Assembly: GCF_001968815.1 (NCBI RefSeq)
Contig: NZ_MIEQ01000017.1
Coordinates: 1 to 64,000 of the forward strand
DNA length: 64,000 nucleotides
Direction: 5' to 3'
Origin: Motiliproteus sp. MSK22-1
Lineage (GTDB): Bacteria > Pseudomonadota > Gammaproteobacteria > Pseudomonadales > Balneatricaceae
The notes under the pieces: model-generated
Database searches by the model: none
The model's input: only the letters and a program-made list of their open reading frames with translations
What the model was told of the DNA's origin: nothing
Program-made: the position numbers and the translations under genes
Shown here: positions 1-7,304 of the stretch, piece by piece
Layout: each line of letters begins with the position of its first letter
Position numbering within the stretch: the first letter of the stretch is position 1

Positions 1-92
1 GAAACTTCAGCTATCGATGCATCTGGTTGAAGCGCTAATGAAACGGCTTCGCGCTTGTACTCTTCGGAATATTTTCTTCGTGTATTAGACAT
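1..92 (-). CDS. IS3-family transposase OrfA, N-terminal fragment cut by window edge
   Basis: Reading leftwards from an ATG at 92, the frame starts MSNTRRKYSEEYKREAVSLA, the usual opening of the HTH_Tnp_1 helix-turn-helix OrfA of IS3-family insertion sequences, which binds the element ends. Only about 30 codons are inside the window. The sequence just upstream (about 125-158) looks like the terminal inverted repeat of the same element, so this is an IS inserted close to the methyltransferase gene at 247. Which IS3 subgroup it belongs to cannot be told from this fragment. Confidence 0.8.
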   Translation of the reverse strand, partial: MSNTRRKYSEEYKREAVSLALQPDASIAEV

Positions 93-124
93 GTAAAAAC
101 CTCGTTAAAGTAGATTATCTACTC

Positions 125-158
125 TTAACTAGGTGTCCGACAAATCGGGGTAAAACCA
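125..158. repeat. Probable terminal inverted repeat of the leftmost IS3-family element
   Basis: Read on the minus strand this segment begins TGGTTTTACCCCGATTTGTC and continues with GGACACC, a pattern typical of IS3-family ends with a 5' TG. It sits 33 bp upstream of the OrfA start. The exact outer base (158) is an inference because the other end of the IS lies outside the window. Confidence 0.55.
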
Positions 159-246
159 ATATTACCTTTCAGAATAGGTAAATAACCTGGTTTAGAATCA
201 AAATAAAGTATATAGTAAACAACAACTTTTCAAGTACTGATAGCAT

Positions 247-1599
247 ATGGAACTTGCACTTCGCGCATACAAAGAAGACCCAATCATTGATAGCCTCATT
301 GCAATACAGGGGCAGCAAGATGAAGAATTTTGGTCTTTCAAATCACATAGTCGTAGAAAGGGGGCTCACTCCTTAATTCACTATCCCGCAATGATGGTTC
401 CTGCATTGCAAGGAACACTTATTGATGCCCTAAATCAGCATATGCCAATCCAGGAAGTTTTGGACCCTTTCGTGGGTTCTGGAACCGTGATGGTTGAATC
501 GATGAACAGGGGCATGAATTTTACAGGTGTAGACATAAATCCTCTAGCAGTGCTCTCGTGTCTTGTGAAGTCAGGGCCGTACTATGACTCCTCTCTATCA
601 AAAAAAGCAAATAGCTTACTTGCATCAATAAAGTCAGATTCAGGTACTTACAAAGTAAGAGAGTTCTTTGGTCGGGATAAATGGTTCCATAAGGAAATTT
701 CGCAAGATCTTGAGAAGATATCTGCTAACATAAAAAAAGAAAAATCTTTATGGGCTCGGAGGATTTTTTGGCTTGCTCTATGTCGAGTTGTAAGATCGAC
801 TAGCAACTCCAGATTATCGACCTACAAGCTACATAAAAAATCAGATTCCCAAATATCTGAGAAAAAGCCTCCTATCCCACTATTTGAAAAATATTTAAAG
901 GATATTTTTTCTTCGATTAGCGATCAGAAACACTGTTTTCAAGAGAACGGATTAATAAGCAAAGGGCGGCATTTAGGGAAAACGTCAATATACCTTTCAG
1001 ATATCAGAGAAGCTCTAACAAAAAACAATAAAATTAAAGACTTTGATTTAATAATGACCTCTCCACCATATGGTGATAATCAAACAACTATACCATATGG
1101 ACAGTTCTCATATTTACCGTTGAACTGGGTTGATTTAGAAGATATAGATAAAAATATAAATAAAGACATTCTTCTAAGAACCAATAGTATTGACAGCGCA
1201 AGCCTGGGTGGATCACTTAAAGAGTCAAAGGAAAAAATTGAATATTTGGCCGAAAACTATCCTTCCGCAAAAAGCTTTATAAGTCAAATAATGGATAGTG
1301 AAAGTGGACTTAAGAGATTTTCTTCGTTTTTTATTGATTTGGATAATACTATAGATCTTCTAAGTAATAAGACAAAGAACAACGGATATCAGGCTTGGAC
1401 TATTGGAAATAGGCGCATAACTCAACAGCTAGTTCCAATGCATGAAATTTTAATTGAAATGTTAGATAAAAGAAGTCTTATTGCAATAACTTCAATCGAA
1501 AGAAAAATTGCATATAAGAAGATGGCTAAAAGAAATAACATTTCGGACACGATGGACTCTGAAAACATAATAATTGCCAAAATGGACAGGCAAACATAA
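247..1599 (+). CDS. Site-specific DNA methyltransferase, N4/N6 amino-MTase type
   Basis: A 450-residue predicted S-adenosylmethionine-dependent DNA methyltransferase acting on an exocyclic amino group (N6-adenine or N4-cytosine). The SAM-binding motif I, DPFVGSGT, is at residues 73-80 and GVDINPLA follows at about 94-101. The catalytic motif IV, TSPPYGD, is at 271-277. About 170 residues separate them, which probably include the target-recognition part. An in-frame stop (241-243) lies just before the ATG, supporting this start. It is followed after 9 bp by the GHKL/kinase gene and forms an apparent three-gene operon with it and the receiver gene. An IS end lies only about 90 bp upstream, so the native promoter or an upstream gene may be lost. 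Target specificity is unknown, and no restriction nuclease is recognised nearby. Confidence 0.85.
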   Translation: MELALRAYKEDPIIDSLIAIQGQQDEEFWSFKSHSRRKGAHSLIHYPAMMVPALQGTLIDALNQHMPIQEVLDPFVGSGTVMVESMNRGMNFTGVDINPLAVLSCLVKSGPYYDSSLSKKANSLLASIKSDSGTYKVREFFGRDKWFHKEISQDLEKISANIKKEKSLWARRIFWLALCRVVRSTSNSRLSTYKLHKKSDSQISEKKPPIPLFEKYLKDIFSSISDQKHCFQENGLISKGRHLGKTSIYLSDIREALTKNNKIKDFDLIMTSPPYGDNQTTIPYGQFSYLPLNWVDLEDIDKNINKDILLRTNSIDSASLGGSLKESKEKIEYLAENYPSAKSFISQIMDSESGLKRFSSFFIDLDNTIDLLSNKTKNNGYQAWTIGNRRITQQLVPMHEILIEMLDKRSLIAITSIERKIAYKKMAKRNNISDTMDSENIIIAKMDRQT

Positions 1600-1608
1600 G
1601 GCTCAATT

Positions 1609-4143
1609 ATGGAAGAAGCTAATAACTCCAACAAAGATAATAAAACAGAGCCACTGAAGCTAAAAATTGACGCACATGTTGTCACACAACTAGGTGCAGA
1701 ATTGATTACAGGCCCTGAGATTGCTCTCGTCGAATTAATAAAAAACTCATATGATGCAGACGCAAACTACTGTGATATTGATATACAGCCCGAAGCAACT
1801 GAAGTAGTTGATGGAACAACTTATCATGGAAAAATTGTAATTAAGGACAATGGCCATGGTATGACGAGGGATACCATTAATAAAGCTTGGCTCACTATTA
1901 GTCACTCAGAAAAAAGGGAAGCGAAAAGAGCAGGTTCAAAAACTACTAAGTACTACAGAAGCTATACTGGCGATAAAGGGTTAGGTCGCTTAGGCTCTAT
2001 GCAGTTAGGGGATGTATGTAGAATAAATACTAATACATCATCAGCAGAATCTGAAGGTATTATAGTAACCTTTAGATGGAGTGACTTTAAACCAGGAACC
2101 ACCCTAGACTCTGTAAAAATTACAGAAAGAAAAAGTGACATTAATAATAAAGCAGGATCTGCAATCGAAATAATCGGATTGAATGATCTTGGTTACTGGA
2201 AAGATGAAAAAAAGCTTACTAAGCTAAAGTATAAGCTATCATCTATGGTGTCACCATTTGGACATCTAAAAGACTTTAAATTATATCTAAAGGTATCCGG
2301 TGCTTCTGTATCACTAGAGACCTTTAACGAAAAGATTTACGATCTGTGTTCTAGTGAATATTCCTTTGAGTTAGATAAAAATACTATAATTGTAAAGGGA
2401 AAATTAAAGCTTAGTGGCTTTGAACCATCTACAAAAGAAGAAAAGGAATTATTTAATAACTATATTTTATCTGATCAAGGGTTTAGTCTTTTAGAATTCT
2501 TGAGAGGATCAAAAAAGCTTAGTGATTTTAGCCAAAACAAATCAGATGATGAAAAATACTTCATAGAATTCAAAAGGGAAATCCAGCTAGACGATATAAG
2601 TGCAACAAAAAAGAATTTCAAAGCAATAAAAGATAAAGAATCTAATTTCACAAACCCTGGTGATTTTGACGGTAAGATTTACCAGTTTGTATTCAGAAAA
2701 AATTCTCTTGATTTAGATGACACCAAAATATCATATACAGAAACCAAGACCCTTATTCAAGAATTAACCGGAGGGGTTGCTGCGTACCGTGATGGCTTTA
2801 AAATTGGGTCCAGAAATGTTGATTGGCTAGGACTAGCCTCTGAGATGACAAGCGGAGCGGGGGGGTACTCTCTTAGGCCTTCAAACGTAGCAGGTTTCAT
2901 AAACTTAACTTGGGATAACAATAAACAGCTACAAGAAAAATCTGATCGGGAAAGCTTTGTTGATAATGATGCTTATGATGGGTTTTGGATAATTTGTCAG
3001 GAAATCATTAAAAGCATAAATAACTATTTAAATACCTCTAGAAGAGAAAGCTTACAATTTATAAAAAACAACAAAGATCAGAGTTTAGGAAAGCCTAAGA
3101 CATACTCCGCTCAACATGCTCTCAATGAATTAGGCAACCTATCTAAGAGTGCCTCTACTGTTAAAAATAGAATCAATAAGGAAACTATTAAAACAAAGAG
3201 AGAGCTAGAACAGTCTATTTCGTTTATTGATGAAACGATCAAAACTAATGAAAAAAGTCTAATAAGCGACCCTCTTTTTGGGAAGCAAATGCAGGCGCTG
3301 AGAGACAGAGTTGATTCGCTTGAAAGGCAATTCAACGATTATGCTAAACAATACTCATTCTTTAGTGAAGAACTATCTGATCACCTTAGGTCAGTAGAGA
3401 GGATAGAGGAAGAAATTGAGGGCTATGAACAGCAAATTTCTGACTTCTATGATCATGTTGCCATTGGTATTTCAGCAGAAGATTTAGCACACGAAGCTAA
3501 CTCACAGCTAGGCAATATAGCTTTTCACTTAAATGCCTCAATTAATCGCGTAAAAGATCTAGGCATACAAGATAAAGATCTCATGAGGCACTTATTATCG
3601 ATAAGAAGCGATACAGGTGTAATTTCTAAAACGATATCCTCTTTGAACCCTCTTGTAAGGGCACAACGAAGCAGTATTGATACATTGCATTTAAGCAAGC
3701 AAATTTCTGAGTACTTTGATCTTAGAAGCTCTTACTTTAAAGATAATCAAATAAATATAGTTATTAAAAGTGATGGAAAGGATAAGCCTATTCGCTTTAA
3801 TAGAGGTAAGCTATTTCAAGTAATAGATAACTTGGTCAGAAACTCTCAACACTGGCTAGAAGTTTTTAATACTCATAATCCGAGTAATGAATTATATATT
3901 AATGTTGAAGTTACAAAGAATACCTTTACGATTTATGACTCAGGTAAAGGAGTGAGAGAAGGTATTGAAAATAATTTATTTGATATGTTTGTATCAGACA
4001 AAGAAAAAGGCCAAGGCCTAGGGCTTTATATTACAAAACGGCTTCTAGAAGAACGGGGCTGCTCAATATTTTTAACTCAAGAAAGAAATAAATTCGGCAG
4101 ACGTTTTAAGTTTAAAGTGGATTTAATTGGGGCAACGGAATGA
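1609..4143 (+). CDS. Fusion of an Hsp90/MORC-like GHKL ATPase and a histidine-kinase module
   Basis: An 844-residue protein with two separate GHKL ATP-binding folds. N-terminal module: ELIKNSYDADA at 42-52, DNGHGM at 80-85 and GDKGLGRLGS at 121-130, the motifs of Hsp90/MutL/MORC-type ATPases. A helical, coiled-coil-like stretch rich in K/E/Q lies at about 530-620. C-terminal module: an H-box-like segment around His628 (DLAHEANSQLGN), an N-box around Asn741/Asn745, a G1 box DSGKGV at about 777 and a G2 box GQGLGLYI at about 801, as in two-component histidine kinases. The stop overlaps the ATG of the next gene (ATGA), so translation is coupled. Established knowledge: bacterial MORC-like GHKL ATPases occur in restriction-modification neighbourhoods. 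The role as a sensor or effector in defence is inferred. Confidence 0.8.
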   Translation: MEEANNSNKDNKTEPLKLKIDAHVVTQLGAELITGPEIALVELIKNSYDADANYCDIDIQPEATEVVDGTTYHGKIVIKDNGHGMTRDTINKAWLTISHSEKREAKRAGSKTTKYYRSYTGDKGLGRLGSMQLGDVCRINTNTSSAESEGIIVTFRWSDFKPGTTLDSVKITERKSDINNKAGSAIEIIGLNDLGYWKDEKKLTKLKYKLSSMVSPFGHLKDFKLYLKVSGASVSLETFNEKIYDLCSSEYSFELDKNTIIVKGKLKLSGFEPSTKEEKELFNNYILSDQGFSLLEFLRGSKKLSDFSQNKSDDEKYFIEFKREIQLDDISATKKNFKAIKDKESNFTNPGDFDGKIYQFVFRKNSLDLDDTKISYTETKTLIQELTGGVAAYRDGFKIGSRNVDWLGLASEMTSGAGGYSLRPSNVAGFINLTWDNNKQLQEKSDRESFVDNDAYDGFWIICQEIIKSINNYLNTSRRESLQFIKNNKDQSLGKPKTYSAQHALNELGNLSKSASTVKNRINKETIKTKRELEQSISFIDETIKTNEKSLISDPLFGKQMQALRDRVDSLERQFNDYAKQYSFFSEELSDHLRSVERIEEEIEGYEQQISDFYDHVAIGISAEDLAHEANSQLGNIAFHLNASINRVKDLGIQDKDLMRHLLSIRSDTGVISKTISSLNPLVRAQRSSIDTLHLSKQISEYFDLRSSYFKDNQINIVIKSDGKDKPIRFNRGKLFQVIDNLVRNSQHWLEVFNTHNPSNELYINVEVTKNTFTIYDSGKGVREGIENNLFDMFVSDKEKGQGLGLYITKRLLEERGCSIFLTQERNKFGRRFKFKVDLIGATE

Positions 4144-5900
4144 CGAATACACTAGAGAGCTTTCAAAGCAATGTATTCAATGCTATTAACATTAGCAATA
4201 TAGTGTGGATTGATGATTACTTTTCCAAGGGATTAGAAGAAGAGCAATTCATAGACAAACTAAAGACAGAAATTACTTTAGCCCATGAGCTAGAAGAAAC
4301 AGAAAACCTTCGTAATATAGAAGAGCTATCCGATATTGATTTTGATGATCCGTTAGATGTTATCTTGGATAGCCTTCCATCTGACTCTGCTACTGTTCTC
4401 CAAATATTAGATAAGATATCAACAACACCCGAACTAAACCAAGAAGCTTTTGATAAATTCTCTGCTTTATTTAATAAACATGCAAATCTTGAGAAACTAT
4501 CTTTAGATGAATGGAATAAAGAAAAAGAAGTTCTAATAAAAAAAGATGATTGCTTATTCTTTATTGATCTAGACTTTAGTAATGAAGGCGCGGCTAAAGA
4601 TTACGGAAAAGAAATTTTAAAATATATCCTTAACAATTCAGATAATGAACCTTATTGTGTTTTATTTACGCACAATTGCCTTCATGGTGCTGAAGAAGAA
4701 CAACAGCGCTCTGATATTATTAATGGTTTTAATGATGAAACTCCAACAAACTTTTCCGTTCTTTCTAAATCAATCTTTAATGAAGGTGATGATTTAGAGA
4801 TAGATTTTAAGGCCCCAGAAATATTAAAAAGAGCCTATATTAGAAAGCTATGTCATGATTTATCAAATTCAATATCAGATGAGCTAAAGTCTAGTATAGA
4901 AGAGGTCACTGAAAGCCTAAGCCAATGCTCGATTTATGAGATTGATTTTTCAATATTTAGAAAAACAATATCAGAAGGTGCTTCTGAGTTTGACGTTCTG
5001 CATAGAATCTACTCTCTTAACCAGAAAAAAGTAATTTCCAACCTCATAAAGGATGGGTCTCCATTAGTTGAAAGAATACGAAACTTAAGAAAAATTGAGT
5101 CTATTAATTTTCAGCCTCAAAACAGGGACGAAAAGCCATATTTTCTATTTTATAAAGACAACAGCACTCCTGGCGATTTCTTTAAGAACCTAAGAAACCG
5201 AGAGATGTGGAGTGATGGTAATTCTATTAATAGAATCCATACTCCGATAAATACAGGCGATACATTTTACTTTAACAGCGGCGGAGAAGAATACAACTAT
5301 GTTCTCTTAGAGCAATCATGTGACTTAATGATAAGAGATGATGGAAGCAGAAAACTTAATGAGGCAGTTCTTATTCCTTTCGAGTCTAAAAAGTTTAAGA
5401 AGAATGACCCAAAGCTAAAAGAATACCAGGGCCTTACTAAGAATCATGTATTTCAAAGCCCTCTTGATAGAGAAGTCTACTTTGTATTCGACTTCTCGAA
5501 GTCTATTAATACAAACATCAATTATTTGGACTTATGTGTATTTAATTCAAACGGAGAGTTAAGCTTACACTCTGAAGACGAAGAATGCTCTCAGCTTGTC
5601 TTTAATGATGGACTTCTAAAAAAGTACAAAGAGCTACGTGACAAATTCTTCAGCCCAATAGGTAGCTTCTATTTATTGATGCCTCCTGAGAATATATGTC
5701 ATTCAGTATCCAATATGACTATCAACGGGGATACTTGCATTAAGGTATCTTTTGATCGTGACTCAGACACTGTTTCTGTTAATGGTAAAAGGGGAGATCG
5801 TCTAAACTCCCCATTTACAGATATTCTACTGAATAAGCTGTATCAACATAAAACTCGTCCACCTCTGAGCCATGATTTTTCAGACACTAGTTTAGCCTAA
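4140..5900 (+). CDS. Divergent response-regulator receiver protein with large unknown C-terminus
   Basis: A 586-residue protein whose first about 220 residues match the layout of a CheY-like receiver domain: acidic pair Asp25-Asp26 in IVWIDDYF, phospho-acceptor candidate Asp143 in FFIDLDF, Thr177 in VLFTHN and Lys210 in VLSKSIF. About 110 residues lie between the first and third strands, much more than in ordinary receivers. The remaining about 360 residues (including a segment resembling a small beta-rich domain around YNYVLLEQSCDL) belong to no family I recognise and may be the effector. It overlaps the GHKL/kinase gene by 4 bp, making the two a likely phosphorelay pair. No DNA-binding helix-turn-helix is evident. 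Confidence 0.7.
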   Translation: MTNTLESFQSNVFNAINISNIVWIDDYFSKGLEEEQFIDKLKTEITLAHELEETENLRNIEELSDIDFDDPLDVILDSLPSDSATVLQILDKISTTPELNQEAFDKFSALFNKHANLEKLSLDEWNKEKEVLIKKDDCLFFIDLDFSNEGAAKDYGKEILKYILNNSDNEPYCVLFTHNCLHGAEEEQQRSDIINGFNDETPTNFSVLSKSIFNEGDDLEIDFKAPEILKRAYIRKLCHDLSNSISDELKSSIEEVTESLSQCSIYEIDFSIFRKTISEGASEFDVLHRIYSLNQKKVISNLIKDGSPLVERIRNLRKIESINFQPQNRDEKPYFLFYKDNSTPGDFFKNLRNREMWSDGNSINRIHTPINTGDTFYFNSGGEEYNYVLLEQSCDLMIRDDGSRKLNEAVLIPFESKKFKKNDPKLKEYQGLTKNHVFQSPLDREVYFVFDFSKSINTNINYLDLCVFNSNGELSLHSEDEECSQLVFNDGLLKKYKELRDKFFSPIGSFYLLMPPENICHSVSNMTINGDTCIKVSFDRDSDTVSVNGKRGDRLNSPFTDILLNKLYQHKTRPPLSHDFSDTSLA

Positions 5901-5928
5901 AAAAAAGCAGCCATTTGGCTGCTTTTTT
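5901..5928 (+). terminator. Rho-independent terminator after the MTase/GHKL/receiver operon
   Basis: Stem AGCAGCC / GGCTGCT (5906-5912 and 5917-5923) with an ATTT loop, flanked by A and T runs. It follows the receiver-gene stop directly and could work in both directions. A close relative of this hairpin stands at 11655-11690 beside the other right end. Confidence 0.85.
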
Positions 5929-5939
5929 ATTCACCTATC

Positions 5940-6002
5940 ATTTCAATTGAGACACCGTAGCAAACTTCTGAGACGGGATCTCATCCGATATGAGATTTGA
6001 CA
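5940..6002. repeat. Right-end repeats of Tn7-like element I
   Basis: Three imperfect copies of a TTTCA-N5-7-ATGAGA motif, with TGAGA cores at 5948, 5969 and 5991, about 21-22 bp apart. The block ends ATATGAGATTTGACA at 6002. It aligns with the end at 11693-11760 (GAGACGG..TTTCA..ATGAGATTCGACA). Such closely packed 22-bp sites are the pattern of TnsB-binding sites at the right end of Tn7 relatives. The left end of this element would lie outside the window. Confidence 0.75.
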
Positions 6003-6003
6003 G

Positions 6004-6010
6004 ATCTGTA
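6004..6010. repeat. Left copy of 7-bp direct repeat flanking Tn7-like element II
   Basis: ATCTGTA stands immediately before the TGTC terminus at 6011 and again immediately after the ACA terminus at 11760. This fits a target-site duplication, although Tn7 relatives usually duplicate 5 bp. Confidence 0.65.
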
Positions 6011-6144
6011 TGTCAGATCTCATTTGAAATGAAATTTGGAACTCCGATTCTATGGGGGATTTCATACATTCCAAGATTTTCTATACCGTTGGAATCTCAT
6101 TAGTAGTGAAATACACTGAGCAAAATCTCATTTATCGTGAAATA
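6011..6144. repeat. Left-end repeats of Tn7-like element II
   Basis: Three copies of AATCTCATTN5TGAAAT-type motif in the orientation opposite to the right end: 6017-6036, 6093-6113 and 6124-6144. A weaker candidate lies near 6059. They are dispersed, as in Tn7 left ends. The terminus is TGTCAG at 6011. Confidence 0.75.
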
Positions 6145-6208
6145 TACATAGCCAACATCTAATTATTTGGAAGCATTATATAGCACAACACATTGCTAAA
6201 AGGAAAAA

Positions 6209-6997
6209 ATGGAACTCTCCAGCATAAATCTAGAAATGGATATAGAAAAACGAGCCAAAGAGTTGGGTAAATTAAAGTTTGTCACAGCAACCAGTGATGA
6301 CACTACGCTTCTTTATGCTTCACAGACTTACCACTACGAAAACAGTAAATTCGAGTACTTTGCTGTTAGGCTAGCTCCCCTTGGCAAAATCGTTAGCTCA
6401 AAGAGCACAGTTCACACTAATTTTGTATCACATAATATGCCTCAACTGCCTAACAGCTCTTTTTCTCTATGTAATAATGCGGTTCAAATAGTAGTGGATA
6501 AAAAAAACAGTAAAGGAAAGTTTGGGCCCAAAGGACAAATCAAAATTCTAGAGCCGGGCTATGGATTGGGCAGCTACGCACTTGCTAAAGTCATCGATTG
6601 GCTCATAGTCGAACATCCTGACGTAGCAGTTCAGGCTGGCGATTTATCAGAGCACGACGCAGTCTCTGAAAATAGTCAACGTAGACATCGGTTCTACAAA
6701 GGAAGAGGTTTCCACGTCAGTTATTCCGATGAAAGAGGTAACGGTTCATTTTGGGCTAATAAAGCGTCAGAGTTAAAACCAATATTCAATCAAGAAAAAA
6801 TTTCGGAATTAACGTACGCAGAGTTTGCTACTGAGTATTTGAAGAACGTCCAGAAGATCTCAAATTGCGAACATTTAATACTCAACCTTAAACACCATAA
6901 TAAGTATCTCAAAGAGCACACTGTAAGCAACTATAAGAAATGGCTGACGATATCAATTCTAATAAATATTTCTCTAATATTATTTTTTTGTTATTAA
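6209..6997 (+). CDS. Membrane-anchored GNAT-like acetyltransferase
   Basis: A 262-residue protein. The central part, about residues 118-170, carries a GNAT-like acetyl-CoA-binding pattern (GYGLGSYALAKVIDWLI), followed by RRHRFYKGRGFHV, which resembles the usual FYxxxGF strand. The last about 20 residues (WLTISILINISLILFFCY) form one hydrophobic segment, so the protein is probably tail-anchored in the inner membrane with its catalytic domain in the cytoplasm. The substrate is unknown. It is the only cargo gene of element II, has an AAAAGGAAAAA ribosome-binding stretch before the ATG, and is AT-rich like the rest of the element. A toxin or defence role is possible but not shown. Confidence 0.55.
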   Translation: MELSSINLEMDIEKRAKELGKLKFVTATSDDTTLLYASQTYHYENSKFEYFAVRLAPLGKIVSSKSTVHTNFVSHNMPQLPNSSFSLCNNAVQIVVDKKNSKGKFGPKGQIKILEPGYGLGSYALAKVIDWLIVEHPDVAVQAGDLSEHDAVSENSQRRHRFYKGRGFHVSYSDERGNGSFWANKASELKPIFNQEKISELTYAEFATEYLKNVQKISNCEHLILNLKHHNKYLKEHTVSNYKKWLTISILINISLILFFCY

Positions 6998-7304
6998 TAA
7001 CTGGCCGAGTAGCCCGAAGAAACCTCCCGTTAAGGCTCTCACATCCCCCTCTCATTAAGGCTGTGCATACAATGAATGATCAATTGATACTTTGGTACCC
7101 CTCCACCAAGTTGTAGCAAAACTAGCCCTCAACGAGGTGGTTTTCTCGTTTTTGGATGATAAATTATGAACTAATTGTTAATTCAACCCCAAAATGCAAC
7201 ACTCGCTTATGCAGCCAGACAGCGTTCCTCAAAAACTTCTTTCGGCTGATAAGAACTCCCTCTTTACACAAAAAGCGAACAGCCTTAATGCCTGAAGCTT
7301 TGCA
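6998..7304. other. Spacer between convergent GNAT-like gene and tniQ
   Basis: About 300 bp between two convergent genes. I see no open frame worth calling and no RNA gene. The only feature supported is the terminator-like hairpin at 7131-7153. Confidence 0.5.
7131..7153 (+). terminator. Possible terminator of the GNAT-like gene
   Basis: AACGAG (7131-7136) pairs with CTCGTT (7145-7150) across an 8-base loop and is followed by T residues. The short stem makes this a moderate call. Confidence 0.45.

Noticed and set aside
5940-6144. CRISPR-like array
   Set aside because: The repeats are short, imperfect and in both orientations, and the spacing is that of transposon ends; no cas genes are present.
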